Assembly (NCBI RefSeq): GCF_018919385.1
Contig: NZ_JAHLMF010000011.1
Span: 62,001 to 126,000, forward strand
DNA length: 64,000 nt
Source of the DNA: Geomonas diazotrophica
Lineage (GTDB): Bacteria > Desulfobacterota > Desulfuromonadia > Geobacterales > Geobacteraceae
Direction: 5' to 3'
Each line of letters begins with the position of its first letter. Positions within the stretch are counted from its first letter, which is position 1. Positions 50,748-59,350 of the stretch are shown here, in pieces. The translations under genes were made by a program, and so were the position numbers. The notes beneath the pieces were generated by a model, which searched no databases, was not told the origin of the DNA, and worked only from the letters and a program-made list of their open reading frames with translations.

Positions 50748-50776
50748 TATGTAGCATGGAAGAGTTGTTTATGCAA
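50748..50776 (-). promoter_or_regulatory. Sigma70-type promoter of the rimP operon
   Basis: On the minus strand TTGCAT (50776-50771) and TACATA (50753-50748) are separated by 17 bases, the latter overlapping CATAAT. The predicted start near 50740 gives a leader of about 65 bases. Confidence 0.75.
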
Positions 50777-51092
50777 GCGCTTTTTTTGCGAAAGTAAGCC
50801 GTTTTTCAAGCATTCACGCCGGTTACCCCCCTGCTTCAGAGGCTGATTTTCTTCTCTCACTACGACAACAAAACGACTCCGCTCCGCTGCCGCATTGGGG
50901 CAATTTAACAGCACCGCGTTTATTTTCCTGCCAGGGGCAAATTTTATCCTGCCAATGGAGCGGCGGACGGTGCAGGCAAATGCTCCTGGTTCAAGCAGAG
51001 TCCCAGCATTCTCTTCACTTTTGCAGCATTAGCTGCTATATATTGGCGTTGCAGCAATGACATCGAAAACAGCACCAGGAAAGAGAACTGAC

Positions 51093-52475
51093 ATGAAATA
51101 CGTAAGCACCAGGGGAAACATCGCGCCGATCGGGTTCAAGGAAGCAGTGATGATGGGACTTGCCACCGACGGCGGCCTGATCCTCCCGGAGAGCATCCCG
51201 CAGATCGCCCCTGAAACCCTTGCCGCCTGGGCCAGGCTCCCCTACCGCGAGCTCGCCTTCAATATCATTTCCCTCTTCGCCACCGACATCCCGTCGGCCG
51301 ACCTCAAGGCGCTCATCGACCGCTCCTACGGCAGCTTCGAGCACCAGGAGACCACGCCGCTGGTGAAAAAGGACGGCGTCTATATCCTGGAGCTGTTCCA
51401 CGGCCCCACCCTCGCCTTCAAGGACGTGGCGCTGCAGCTTCTGGGCAACCTCTTCGAGTACCTCCTGAAGGAGCGCGGCGAGAAGATGAACATCCTGGGC
51501 GCCACCTCCGGCGACACCGGCAGCGCCGCCATCGCCGGCGTGCGCGGCAAGGAGAACATCAACATCTTCATCCTGCACCCGCACCTGAAGACCTCGCCCA
51601 TCCAGGCGCTGCAGATGACCAGCGTGCTCGACGCCAACGTGCACAACGTCGCCATCGAGGGGACCTTCGACGACTGCCAGAACATCGTCAAGACCCTGTT
51701 CAACGACCTGGAGTTCAAGAAGGAGTACGCGCTGGGCGCCGTGAACTCGATCAACTGGGCGCGCGTGCTGGCGCAGGTGGTCTACTACTTCTACGCCTGG
51801 GGGAGGCTCCCCGAGCAGGGCAAGGTGGTCTTCTCCGTACCGACCGGCAACTTCGGCGACATCTTCGCGGGATACCTCGCGAAGAGGATGGGGCTCCCGA
51901 TCGAGAAACTGCTGCTCGCAACCAACGAGAACAACATCCTCTCCCGCTTCGTGCAAAACGGCGACTACTCGCTGGGCCAGGTGGTGCAGACGGTCTCCCC
52001 GTCCATGGACATCCAGCTTGCCTCCAACCTGGAGCGCTACCTGTACTACCTCTTCAACGAGAGCCCGGAGCGGGTGAGAAGCGCCTTCGCCGAACTGCAG
52101 CAGACCGGGAAGATCGTCTTCACTGCCGAAGAGGTGCAGCGCGTGCAGAGCGAGTTTTTGAGCTGCACCGTCAACGAAGAGATGACCCTGGAGACCATCG
52201 CCTCCTTCAACAGGGAGACCGGCTACCTGCTCGATCCGCACACCGCGGTAGGCGTGCGCGGGGCCCTGGAGTGCGTCAAGGGGCATCCCGCCGTGGTCTG
52301 CCTGGCCACCGCCCACCCCGCCAAGTTCGGCGAGGCGGTCGAGCGCGCCATCGGTGCTCCCGCGCCGCTGCCGCCCCAGCTGGCCGCCCTGCAGGGAAAA
52401 GAAACCCGCTGCGAGATCATGGCCGCGGACAAAGACAAGGTGAAGCAGTTCGTGATATCAAAAGCAAAGGCTTAG
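51093..52475 (+). CDS. thrC: Threonine synthase
   Basis: ThrC converts O-phosphohomoserine to threonine with PLP. The 460-residue protein has MKYVSTRGNIAPIGFKEAVMMGLATDGGLILPE, the PLP Lys in ELFHGPTLAFKDVALQLLG, TSGDTGSAAIAGVRG and VPTGNFGDIFAGYLAKRMGLP. It is the longer, E. coli/yeast-like type. ATG 51093 has a GGAAAGAG site; an ATG at 51057 does not. The HAD gene follows after a spacer hairpin. Confidence 0.96.
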   Translation: MKYVSTRGNIAPIGFKEAVMMGLATDGGLILPESIPQIAPETLAAWARLPYRELAFNIISLFATDIPSADLKALIDRSYGSFEHQETTPLVKKDGVYILELFHGPTLAFKDVALQLLGNLFEYLLKERGEKMNILGATSGDTGSAAIAGVRGKENINIFILHPHLKTSPIQALQMTSVLDANVHNVAIEGTFDDCQNIVKTLFNDLEFKKEYALGAVNSINWARVLAQVVYYFYAWGRLPEQGKVVFSVPTGNFGDIFAGYLAKRMGLPIEKLLLATNENNILSRFVQNGDYSLGQVVQTVSPSMDIQLASNLERYLYYLFNESPERVRSAFAELQQTGKIVFTAEEVQRVQSEFLSCTVNEEMTLETIASFNRETGYLLDPHTAVGVRGALECVKGHPAVVCLATAHPAKFGEAVERAIGAPAPLPPQLAALQGKETRCEIMAADKDKVKQFVISKAKA

Positions 52476-52483
52476 TCCGACGT

Positions 52484-52522
52484 CGGACCTGTCGGGCTAG
52501 TCAGACTAGTCGGGCAGGTCCG
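52484..52522 (+). repeat. GTC-rich inverted repeat between thrC and the HAD gene
   Basis: CGGACCTG (52484-52491) pairs with CAGGTCCG (52515-52522), and the inner CTAGTC-A-GACTAG also folds. The unit is built from degenerate GTCGGAC / GTCAGAC repeats. Similar fragments (GTCCGACTCAGACC) appear after pepF at 55676-55690. It has no T-tract. Confidence 0.6.
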
Positions 52523-52542
52523 CCCCAAAAGAGACCCCTTCA

Positions 52543-53256
52543 ATGCCTCTCCCCCCCCTGAAAGTAGACTGGACCCTCATCGACACCGTCCACCTCGACA
52601 TGGACGGCACCCTGCTCGACCGGCACTTCGACGACCACTTCTGGCTGGAACACGTCCCCAGGCGCTACGCGGAAAAGAACGGCATCAGCGAGCACGCCGC
52701 CCAGGAGAAGCTGTACCGCATGTTCCGCTCCCAGGAGCAGACCCTCAACTGGACCGACCTCGACTACTGGTCGGCACAGCTCGGTCTCGACATCCCCGTG
52801 CTCAAGGAAGAGGTGAACCACCTGATCGCGGTGCACCCCTTCGTGATCGAGTTCCTCCTCTTCCTGCGCCAGCATGGCAAGAAGATCTACCTGGTGACCA
52901 ACGCCCACAGCAAGACCCTTAACATCAAGCTGCGCCTGACCAGGATAGGGAGCTACTTCGACGGGATCATTTCAGCCCACGACCTGGGACTGCCTAAGGA
53001 GGATCCGCTTTTCTGGGGGAAGCTGCAGCAGAAGGTGCCCTACGATCCGGAGCGGACCATGCTGGGAGAGGACAGCGAGACCAACCTCGAGACCGCGCGC
53101 CGCTTCGGCATCCGCTACCTGATCCACGTCGGACGCTTCAGCTCGACGGCGACGCCGGCCCAATCGGAGAGTTTCCACTCCATACATTACTTCGGTGAAC
53201 TGATCCCGCGCGACGGGGGCATGAGCGTCGAGCTCGCCCCTAGCCGCGGGATTTGA
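52543..53256 (+). CDS. HAD-superfamily hydrolase, GMP/IMP nucleotidase-like
   Basis: The 237-residue phosphatase has motif I HLDMDGTLLDRHFDDHFW, motif II YLVTNAHSKT, the motif III Lys in GLPKEDPLFW and motif IV GEDSETNLETARRFG. The DRHFDDHFWLEHVP segment is typical of the YrfG-type GMP/IMP 5'-nucleotidase group. The physiological substrate is inferred only. It follows thrC and may be cotranscribed. Its 3' end overlaps the converging Fis-type HTH gene by 17 bases. Confidence 0.88.
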   Translation: MPLPPLKVDWTLIDTVHLDMDGTLLDRHFDDHFWLEHVPRRYAEKNGISEHAAQEKLYRMFRSQEQTLNWTDLDYWSAQLGLDIPVLKEEVNHLIAVHPFVIEFLLFLRQHGKKIYLVTNAHSKTLNIKLRLTRIGSYFDGIISAHDLGLPKEDPLFWGKLQQKVPYDPERTMLGEDSETNLETARRFGIRYLIHVGRFSSTATPAQSESFHSIHYFGELIPRDGGMSVELAPSRGI

Positions 53257-53626
53257 CCCGGCACAGTCCGTATTTCTTGGCCAGATCGTAGAGCGCGGGG
53301 CGGCTCACGCCGAGCACCTCGGCCGCCTTGCTCATGTTCCCACCCGAAGCCTCGATGGCATCGTGCACCATGTGGCGCTCCACCCTGTCCCGGGCTTCCC
53401 TGAGCGTCAGTTGACCGGAAACGAAGCCCGCCATACCGCAGACCGTCTCGCCGCCTGGTGCGAGCTGCCCCCCGGACAAGGTCATGTCGTTTCGGTACGA
53501 GAAAAGTCGCTGCAATACCACGCATTGAGCCCCCGGCCACCCGACAGGGTGGGATTCGTTGCCACCCCCCGAAGGGAGCCGGCAACCCGCATCTTCAACT
53601 ACCCGACGCTTTTTCATGACGTCCAT
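53240..53626 (-). CDS. Orphan Fis-type helix-turn-helix protein
   Basis: The 128-residue protein ends in LREARDRVERHMVHDAIEASGGN followed by MSKAAEVLGVSRPALYDLAKKYGL. This is the Fis-type DNA-binding domain that usually caps NtrC-like sigma54 activators, especially the PEP-CTERM PrsR type. There is no AAA+ or receiver domain. The first 70 residues are Gly/Cys-rich and look unstructured. Translation could start at an internal ATG (MTLSGGQ, 53486) to give about 80 residues. It may be a small stand-alone regulator or a remnant of a larger one. A plausible promoter is at 53745-53772. Confidence 0.7.
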   Translation of the reverse strand: MDVMKKRRVVEDAGCRLPSGGGNESHPVGWPGAQCVVLQRLFSYRNDMTLSGGQLAPGGETVCGMAGFVSGQLTLREARDRVERHMVHDAIEASGGNMSKAAEVLGVSRPALYDLAKKYGLCRVKSRG

Positions 53627-53744
53627 CCTCGCCTGCTAGCGGTTGACCAAGGAACCACTCGCGGAAGCGGAGCATTCGCTTCCCACCCGGAAGAACAGTC
53701 GGCGGCTAACCCTTTGCATAATTATATTTTTTTAACATTTGCTA

Positions 53745-53772
53745 GTTCTATCGCACCCCCTCTGGTTGTCAA
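53745..53772 (-). promoter_or_regulatory. Candidate promoter of the Fis-type HTH gene
   Basis: On the minus strand TTGACA (53772-53767) and TAGAAC (53750-53745) lie 16 bases apart. The transcript would have a 110-base leader with a GGGAAGCG...CGCTTCC hairpin (about 53690-53665). Confidence 0.5.
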
Positions 53773-53828
53773 GGCGAGTTGAGAGGCCGATCTGTGCCGG
53801 GTCCAGGCCTTGCGGGCATCCCCCTTCC

Positions 53829-53857
53829 TTGACACCATGCACCCCATGCATTACTAT
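53829..53857 (+). promoter_or_regulatory. Sigma70-type promoter of pepF
   Basis: TTGACA (53829-53834), a 17-base spacer, then TACTAT (53852-53857). The ATG of pepF is 52 bases downstream. Confidence 0.8.
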
Positions 53858-53909
53858 CGGTTCCATTCATATGAAATCATTGAATAATCCATAGCTTCGA
53901 GGAGGAGCA

Positions 53910-55676
53910 ATGAGCAGCGACCTCAATTGGGACACCACACCACTTTACCCTTCCCCTTCCGCTCCCGAACTGACCAAAGCCTTCGAGGACGCCACCACGC
54001 AGGTAGCCGAATTCAGGGAACGCTACCGCGGCAAGGTCGCCGGACTTTCCGCGGCAGAGCTACTCGAGGCGCTGAAAAGCTATGAGAAATTGCAGGAGGA
54101 GCTGGCGGTGCCACAGCTTTACTCCCACCTTCTCTTCGCCGCCGACAGCGAGAGCGACCTGCACAAGCGCCTCTCCCAGAAGTCCCAGGAGTTCGGCAAC
54201 GCCATGGGGCGCGAACTGCTCTTCTTCGATCTCGAAATAATCCAGATGGATGAGGAGCCATTCCAGCAGCTGATGCAGGCCAGCCTCCTCGACAACTACC
54301 GCCACTTCCTGACGGTGCTGCGCAAATTCAAGAAGCACACGCTATCCGAGCGCGAGGAAAGCCTCCTCACCCAGAAAAGCCTCACCGGTGTCCAGGCCTT
54401 CTGCCGCCTGTTCGACGAGGTCTCCGCCTCCCTGCGCTATACACTGAAGATGGACGGCGAGACCCGGGAGATGACCGGAGAGGAACTCCTGTCCCTGCTG
54501 CACCACCCCGACGCGGAGCTGAGGGAGCGGGCGTTCGGCACCTTCCTGAAAAAGCACGAGGAGCACAGCATCCTCTACTCGGCGGTGTTCAACAACGTGG
54601 CCCTGGATCACTCCCAGGAAATGGAGCTGAGAAACTACGCCCACCCGATGGAGCCGACCAACCTCGGGAACGAGATTCCCAACGAGGTGGTGGAGAGCCT
54701 GATGCAGGTCTCCGAAAAGAACTACCCGCTGGCCCAGGAATACTTCCGCCTCAAGGCCAAGCTGCTCGGCATCCCCAAGTTGAAGAACACCGACGTGTAC
54801 GCGCCGCTCACCGAGAGCGACCGCAAGTATAGTTTCGAAGAGGCGCGCGCCATGACCGTCGAGGCCTACCGCGGCTTCTCTGAGGAGTTCGCGGAGCTTG
54901 CCGACTCCTTCTTCACCGGCAAGCGCGTCGACGTCATGCCTCGCCCCGGCAAGAGCGGCGGCGCCTTCTGCATGGGGATGACCCCGACGCTCCCGCCGTA
55001 CCTGCTGCTCAACTTCACCGGCAACCTGCGCGACGTCGCCACCATCGCCCACGAAGTCGGCCACGGCATCCATTACCAGCTGGCCCAGCGCCAGACCATG
55101 CTGAACTACCACCCGCCGCTCCCCTTGGCGGAGACCGCGTCGGTGTTCGGCGAGATGCTGTTGACCCGCCAGCTCCTGGAGCGGGAGACCGATGTCGAGG
55201 TGAAGAAGTCGCTTCTGTGCGCGAAGATCGAGGACATCATCGCCACCACCTTCCGGCAGAACGTGCTGACCAGGTTCGAGGAGCGGATGCACCTGGAGCG
55301 GGTGAAGGGGCTTTTGACGGCGAGCGAGCTCGCCGAGCTTTGGTGGCAGGAGAACGCGAAGCTCTACGGAGACTCGGTCGACATGATCGAGCCCTACCGC
55401 TACGGATGGAGCTACATCTCGCACTTCATCCACGCCCGGTTCTACTGCTACTCCTACACCTGCGCAGAATTGGTGGTGCTGTCGCTGTTCCAGCGCTACC
55501 TGAAGGAGCGGGAGAGCTTCGTCCCCATCTACCGCGACATCCTCGCCGACGGCGGGTCCAAGTCCCCCGGCGACACACTCGCACCGGCCGGCATCGTCTT
55601 CAGCGATCCCGGCTTCTGGCAGGGAGGGTACGACCTCTTGGCCGACCTGATCGCAGAGCTGAAGGCGCTGCTGTAG
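53910..55676 (+). CDS. M3-family oligoendopeptidase F
   Basis: The 588-residue zinc metallopeptidase cuts short peptides in the cytoplasm. The HExxH-type site is HEVGHGIHYQ near residue 380, with the third ligand Glu in LPLAETASVFGEMLLTRQ. The N-terminal half is the helical PepF domain (LNWDTTPLYPSPSAPELTKAFED ... LYSHLLFAADSESD). FYCYSYTCAELVVLSLFQRY near the end matches the substrate-binding Tyr/His region. GAGGAGGAG precedes the ATG. It has its own promoter and terminator. Confidence 0.95.
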   Translation: MSSDLNWDTTPLYPSPSAPELTKAFEDATTQVAEFRERYRGKVAGLSAAELLEALKSYEKLQEELAVPQLYSHLLFAADSESDLHKRLSQKSQEFGNAMGRELLFFDLEIIQMDEEPFQQLMQASLLDNYRHFLTVLRKFKKHTLSEREESLLTQKSLTGVQAFCRLFDEVSASLRYTLKMDGETREMTGEELLSLLHHPDAELRERAFGTFLKKHEEHSILYSAVFNNVALDHSQEMELRNYAHPMEPTNLGNEIPNEVVESLMQVSEKNYPLAQEYFRLKAKLLGIPKLKNTDVYAPLTESDRKYSFEEARAMTVEAYRGFSEEFAELADSFFTGKRVDVMPRPGKSGGAFCMGMTPTLPPYLLLNFTGNLRDVATIAHEVGHGIHYQLAQRQTMLNYHPPLPLAETASVFGEMLLTRQLLERETDVEVKKSLLCAKIEDIIATTFRQNVLTRFEERMHLERVKGLLTASELAELWWQENAKLYGDSVDMIEPYRYGWSYISHFIHARFYCYSYTCAELVVLSLFQRYLKERESFVPIYRDILADGGSKSPGDTLAPAGIVFSDPGFWQGGYDLLADLIAELKALL

Positions 55677-55709
55677 GTCCGACTCAGACCATGTCTGACA
55701 TGTAACCGC

Positions 55710-55744
55710 AAAAAGGCCCGCCGGTTTCCCGGCGGGCCTTTTTG
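55710..55744. terminator. Bidirectional intrinsic terminator
   Basis: GGCCCGCCGG pairs with CCGGCGGGCC around TTTC, flanked by A5 and T5. It serves pepF (plus) and acnB (minus), which converge. Confidence 0.95.
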
Positions 55745-55771
55745 TCGTGCTGCCTTATGCTGCCAGTCCGA

Positions 55772-58291
55772 TTACATCTCGTCGAACTGGAGGTACTTGT
55801 ACACGTTGGCCTTGTTCGGCTCGACCTTCTCCTTGTACACGGCCAGGTACTCGGCCGGGGTCGGGAGCTTGCCCAGGTTCACGGTGACGGCACCGAGCTC
55901 TGCGGAGCCCAGGAACACCTTGGCGCCATTGCCGATCCTGTCGTCGAAGTTACGGGTCGAGGTGGAGAACATGTTCACACCGTCGGGCACGCGTGCCTGA
56001 TTACCCATGCAGAGCGAGCAGCCGGCGATCTCGACGCGTGCGCCCATGGCGCTGTAGACGGAGAAGTAAGCCTCGTCTTTGAGCTTAGCCTGATCCATGC
56101 GGGTCGGCGGGCAGATCCAGGTGCGGACGTTGGGGTTGAACTTCTGCCCCCTCCAGATCTCGCCGGCAGCGCGGAAGTGACCGATGTTGGTCATGCAGGA
56201 ACCGAGGAACACGTCCTGGATCGGGGTGCCGGCAACCTCGGAGAGGAGCTTGACGTCGTCCGGATCGTTCGGGCAGGCGAGGATCGGCTCGGTGATCTCG
56301 GCGAGATCGATCTCGATGACCGCGGCGTACTCGGCGTTGGCGTCTGCTTCGAGGAGCTTCGGAGCCTTCAGCCACTCGTTCACCGCGTCGATGCGGTTCT
56401 GCAGGGTCTGGGCGTCCTGGTAGCCGTCGGCGATCATCTGCTTCATGAGGGCCACATTGGAACGGAGGTAGGTGGCTACCGACTGCTCGGAAAGCTTGAT
56501 GCAGCCGGCTGCTGCACTACGCTCGGCGGCGGCGTCGGTCAGCTCGAAGGCCTGCTCGACGGAGAGCTCCGGAAGGCCTTCCATCTCGAGGATGCGGCCG
56601 TTGAAGATGTTGACCTTGTTCTTCTTGGGCACGGTGAGGAGCCCCTGCTTGATGGCCCAGAACGGGATCGCGTTCACCGCGTCGCGCAGGGTGATGCCCG
56701 GGTTGAACTTGCCCTTGAAGCGGACCAGTACCGACTCAGGCATGTCCAGCGGCATGAAGCCGAGGGCGCCCGCGAAGGCGACCAGGCCGGAACCCGCCGG
56801 GAAGGAGATGCCGATCGGGAAACGGGTGTGGGAGTCGCCGCCGGTACCGACGGTGTCCGGCACGAGGAGACGGTTAAGCCAGGAGTGGATGACGCCGTCG
56901 CCCGGCTTCAGGGGCACGCCGCCGCGCTCGATGATGAACTGCGGCAGGGTCTTGTGCATCTTGACGTCGGCCGGCTTCGGATAGGCTGCGGTGTGGCAGA
57001 AGGACTGCATGAACATCGGCGCCTGGAACTTCAGGCAGGCGAGTTCTTTCAGTTCGTCGGCGGTCATGGGGCCGGTGGTGTCCTGGGAACCGACGGTGGT
57101 CATCTTCGGCTCGCACGCGGTGCCCGGCAGGACGCCGGTGACGCCGCAGGCCTGACCGACCATCTTCTGTGCCAGGGAGTACCCCTGGCCCGGCTTGGCA
57201 ACCGGGTTGACCGGCAGGGTGAAGACGTCGGTCGGCGCGAGGCCGAGGGCCTTCCTGGCGCGGTCGGTGAGGGCGCGGCCGATGATCAGCGGGATGCGGC
57301 CGCCGGCGCGGAACTCGTCGAACAGGGTGTTCGGGGCCACGGTGAAGGTGGAGAGAACCTCGCCCCCCTCGGTGGTGACCTCGCCCTTCTTGGAGTTGAT
57401 CACGATGACGTCGCCGGTCTTCATCTTGGTCACGTCGGTCTTGATCGGGAACGCGCCGGAGTCCTGCGCGGTGTTGAAGAAGATCGGGGCGATGACGCCG
57501 CCGATGATGATGCCGTCGCGACGCTTGTTGGGAACGGCCGGGATGTCCTGGCCGATGTGCCAGAGCACGCTGTTGCAGGCGGATTTACGGGAGGAACCGG
57601 TACCGACGACGTCGCCCACGAAAGCGACCTGGAACCCTTCGGCCCTGAACTTGGCGATGGTGGCGTTGCCGTCGGGGAAGCGGGTCTTGCCCATGGCGAG
57701 CGCATGCAGCGGGATGTCCGGACGGCTCCAGGCGTCGCCCGCCGGGGAGAAGTCGTCGGTGTTGATCTCGCCCTCGACCTTGTAGACCTTAACCTTCACG
57801 GTCTCCGGCAGGCCCGGCTTGGAGGTGAACCACTCGGCGTTGGCCCAGGAATCGAGGACCTTCTTGGCGCCGGCGTTAGTCTTGGAGAGCGCGAGGACGT
57901 CATCGAAGGCGTCGTACACGAGGGTGGTGCCGCAGAGAGCCTTGACGGCCTCGTCGGCAACTTCGGCGTCCTTCAGGGCTGCCACCAGCGGGGCCACGTT
58001 GTAGCCGCCCAGCATGGTGCCCAGGATCTGGACCGCGTCTTTCTTGGAGACCAGCGGGGACTTCTTCGCACCGGAGAGGATGGCGGCCAGGAAGCCTGAC
58101 TTCACCTCGGCGGCCGGGTCGACGCCCGGGGAAACCCTTTCCTTCAGGAGGTGGAGCAGGAACTCCTCCTTGCCTGCCGGCGGCGCTTCCAACAGTTTGC
58201 AAAGATCCGCGGTCTGCTCAGGGTCGAGCGGCTTCGCAGGAATCCCAAGTGCCTTTCTTTCTGCCTCTTGCTTCAAGTACGCTTCGATCAT
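55772..58291 (-). CDS. acnB: Aconitate hydratase B
   Basis: AcnB interconverts citrate and isocitrate in the TCA cycle using a [4Fe-4S] cluster. The 839-residue protein has the AcnB-specific N-terminal HEAT-like domain ([35 protein letters not shown]), the swivel domain early in the chain ([25 protein letters not shown]), and the cluster Cys residues late ([22 protein letters not shown]). [16 protein letters not shown] is also typical. It is monocistronic with a near-consensus promoter. Confidence 0.97.
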   Translation of the reverse strand: MIEAYLKQEAERKALGIPAKPLDPEQTADLCKLLEAPPAGKEEFLLHLLKERVSPGVDPAAEVKSGFLAAILSGAKKSPLVSKKDAVQILGTMLGGYNVAPLVAALKDAEVADEAVKALCGTTLVYDAFDDVLALSKTNAGAKKVLDSWANAEWFTSKPGLPETVKVKVYKVEGEINTDDFSPAGDAWSRPDIPLHALAMGKTRFPDGNATIAKFRAEGFQVAFVGDVVGTGSSRKSACNSVLWHIGQDIPAVPNKRRDGIIIGGVIAPIFFNTAQDSGAFPIKTDVTKMKTGDVIVINSKKGEVTTEGGEVLSTFTVAPNTLFDEFRAGGRIPLIIGRALTDRARKALGLAPTDVFTLPVNPVAKPGQGYSLAQKMVGQACGVTGVLPGTACEPKMTTVGSQDTTGPMTADELKELACLKFQAPMFMQSFCHTAAYPKPADVKMHKTLPQFIIERGGVPLKPGDGVIHSWLNRLLVPDTVGTGGDSHTRFPIGISFPAGSGLVAFAGALGFMPLDMPESVLVRFKGKFNPGITLRDAVNAIPFWAIKQGLLTVPKKNKVNIFNGRILEMEGLPELSVEQAFELTDAAAERSAAAGCIKLSEQSVATYLRSNVALMKQMIADGYQDAQTLQNRIDAVNEWLKAPKLLEADANAEYAAVIEIDLAEITEPILACPNDPDDVKLLSEVAGTPIQDVFLGSCMTNIGHFRAAGEIWRGQKFNPNVRTWICPPTRMDQAKLKDEAYFSVYSAMGARVEIAGCSLCMGNQARVPDGVNMFSTSTRNFDDRIGNGAKVFLGSAELGAVTVNLGKLPTPAEYLAVYKEKVEPNKANVYKYLQFDEM

Positions 58292-58372
58292 GATTCCTCC
58301 TAGATAATGTGCAGCTATTTACGGAAGTTATCAAAATTCTTCTGTCAGCCGGTGCTTCATTTGAACGGATAC

Positions 58373-58401
58373 TGTATACAATTTTTACCCTGTTTTGTCA
58401 A
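58373..58401 (-). promoter_or_regulatory. Sigma70-type promoter of acnB
   Basis: On the minus strand TTGACA (58401-58396) and TATACA (58378-58373) are separated by 17 bases. The -10 lies in the symmetric TTGTATACAG, a possible operator. Confidence 0.8.
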
Positions 58402-58509
58402 TTGTTGAAAGCACCAATAAAATGGGGCAGTTTCTCCCGGAAAGAGCTGTTACTGTGGCGTTTTATCTGCAGTCAGTGGAGGTGGTCGACTGTGACAAAG
58501 GGGGGGATA

Positions 58510-59268
58510 TTAAGGAAATAAAATGTATTCCTGGTGAGTGTAGGCGGTGAACCTGGTCCCGCGCAGGTAACCGACCAGGGTAATGCCGGCCTCCTCGCAG
58601 ATGCGGATGGCCATATCGGTGGGCGAGGTGCGGGAAACGATGACAGCGACGCCAAGCTGCGCCGCCTTTGTGGCCATCTCTGCGGAAACGCGTCCCGAGG
58701 TGGCCATGGTGGTGCCGGAGAGAGGCATCTCCCTGAGCAAGGCCTCTCCCGCCAGGCGATCGACCGTGTTGTGCCTGCCGATGTCCTCAGCGTGCAAGAG
58801 CAACCTGCCAGCGGCATCGCCGACGGCCGCGGAGTGGACGCCGCCGTGGCTTTTATACTTGGTCGAGCAAAGCGCCAGTTGCTTCATCAGCTCGAAGATC
58901 GCCGCGACCGGAACCTGCTCACGCACGGCAGCAGGCAGCTTGCCGCCGGCTTGCGGCAGGGAAAACGTGATGCCGGTGCCGCATCCGGAGGTGAGCACCG
59001 GCTTCAGTTCCTGTGGCACCTCTCCCTTGATGCGGACGTTGGCGATGCCGTAATCGTTGCAAACGCTCAGCACCAGGAAATCGTCGGCACGGGAGACGAA
59101 CCCCTGGAGCCGCAGGAAACCGGCCACCAAAAAGCGCAGGTCGTGAGGCGAGGCGACCAGGGTCACGATCTCCCGGTCGTTGACCCGCAGTACCAGGGGG
59201 AATTCCCGCACCACGTCGACCTCGCCGCGCAGCACCTTTCCGTCGTTGTAGGTGGTGACTTCTGTCAT
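58510..59268 (-). CDS. fdhD: FdhD-family formate dehydrogenase accessory protein
   Basis: FdhD passes sulfur from a cysteine desulfurase to the molybdenum cofactor of formate dehydrogenase. The 252-residue protein has EFPLVLRVNDREIVTLVASPHDLRFLVAGFL, the loop LTSGCGTGITFS, HGGVHSAAVGD, EDIGRHNTVDRLAGEAL, TSGRVSAEMATKAAQLG and SRTSPTDMAIRICEEAGITLVGYLRG, in the family order. In E. coli the loop has CxxC with both Cys used in sulfur transfer. Here the second Cys is replaced by Gly (Cys-Gly-Thr-Gly). No formate dehydrogenase gene is in the window. A solo palindromic repeat lies just upstream. Confidence 0.93.
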   Translation of the reverse strand: MTEVTTYNDGKVLRGEVDVVREFPLVLRVNDREIVTLVASPHDLRFLVAGFLRLQGFVSRADDFLVLSVCNDYGIANVRIKGEVPQELKPVLTSGCGTGITFSLPQAGGKLPAAVREQVPVAAIFELMKQLALCSTKYKSHGGVHSAAVGDAAGRLLLHAEDIGRHNTVDRLAGEALLREMPLSGTTMATSGRVSAEMATKAAQLGVAVIVSRTSPTDMAIRICEEAGITLVGYLRGTRFTAYTHQEYILFP

Positions 59269-59326
59269 GGTCTACCTGCTTATCCTCTCTGCCCAGCGAT
59301 CATCGGTCCCCTGCCCGGTCAAAAGC

Positions 59327-59350
59327 GGGCGAATGACTATTCGCCCCTAC
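59327..59350. repeat. Solo right-end copy of the palindromic repeat
   Basis: GGGCGAATGACTATTCGCCC plus CTAC, matching the right end of the 104-bp elements. The left end is absent. It lies between fdhD and the aldehyde dehydrogenase gene. Confidence 0.7.

Larger units (their letters stand above)
50676..51092. other. Intergenic stretch between rimP and thrC
   Basis: About 100 bases next to rimP hold its promoter and leader attenuator. The remaining 300 bases, up to thrC, have no supported gene; a repeat of the type CAGGG(G)CAAATTT...ATCCTGCCA is faint. I see no tRNA. Confidence 0.6.

Noticed and set aside
53627-53740. Cyclic-di-GMP or cobalamin riboswitch in the leader of the Fis-type gene
   Set aside because: A simple hairpin is present, but the conserved GEMM and B12-box sequences are not.
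55742-58099. 785-codon plus-strand frame opposite acnB
   Set aside because: AcnB motifs are complete on the minus strand; this is its shadow and starts inside the terminator region.
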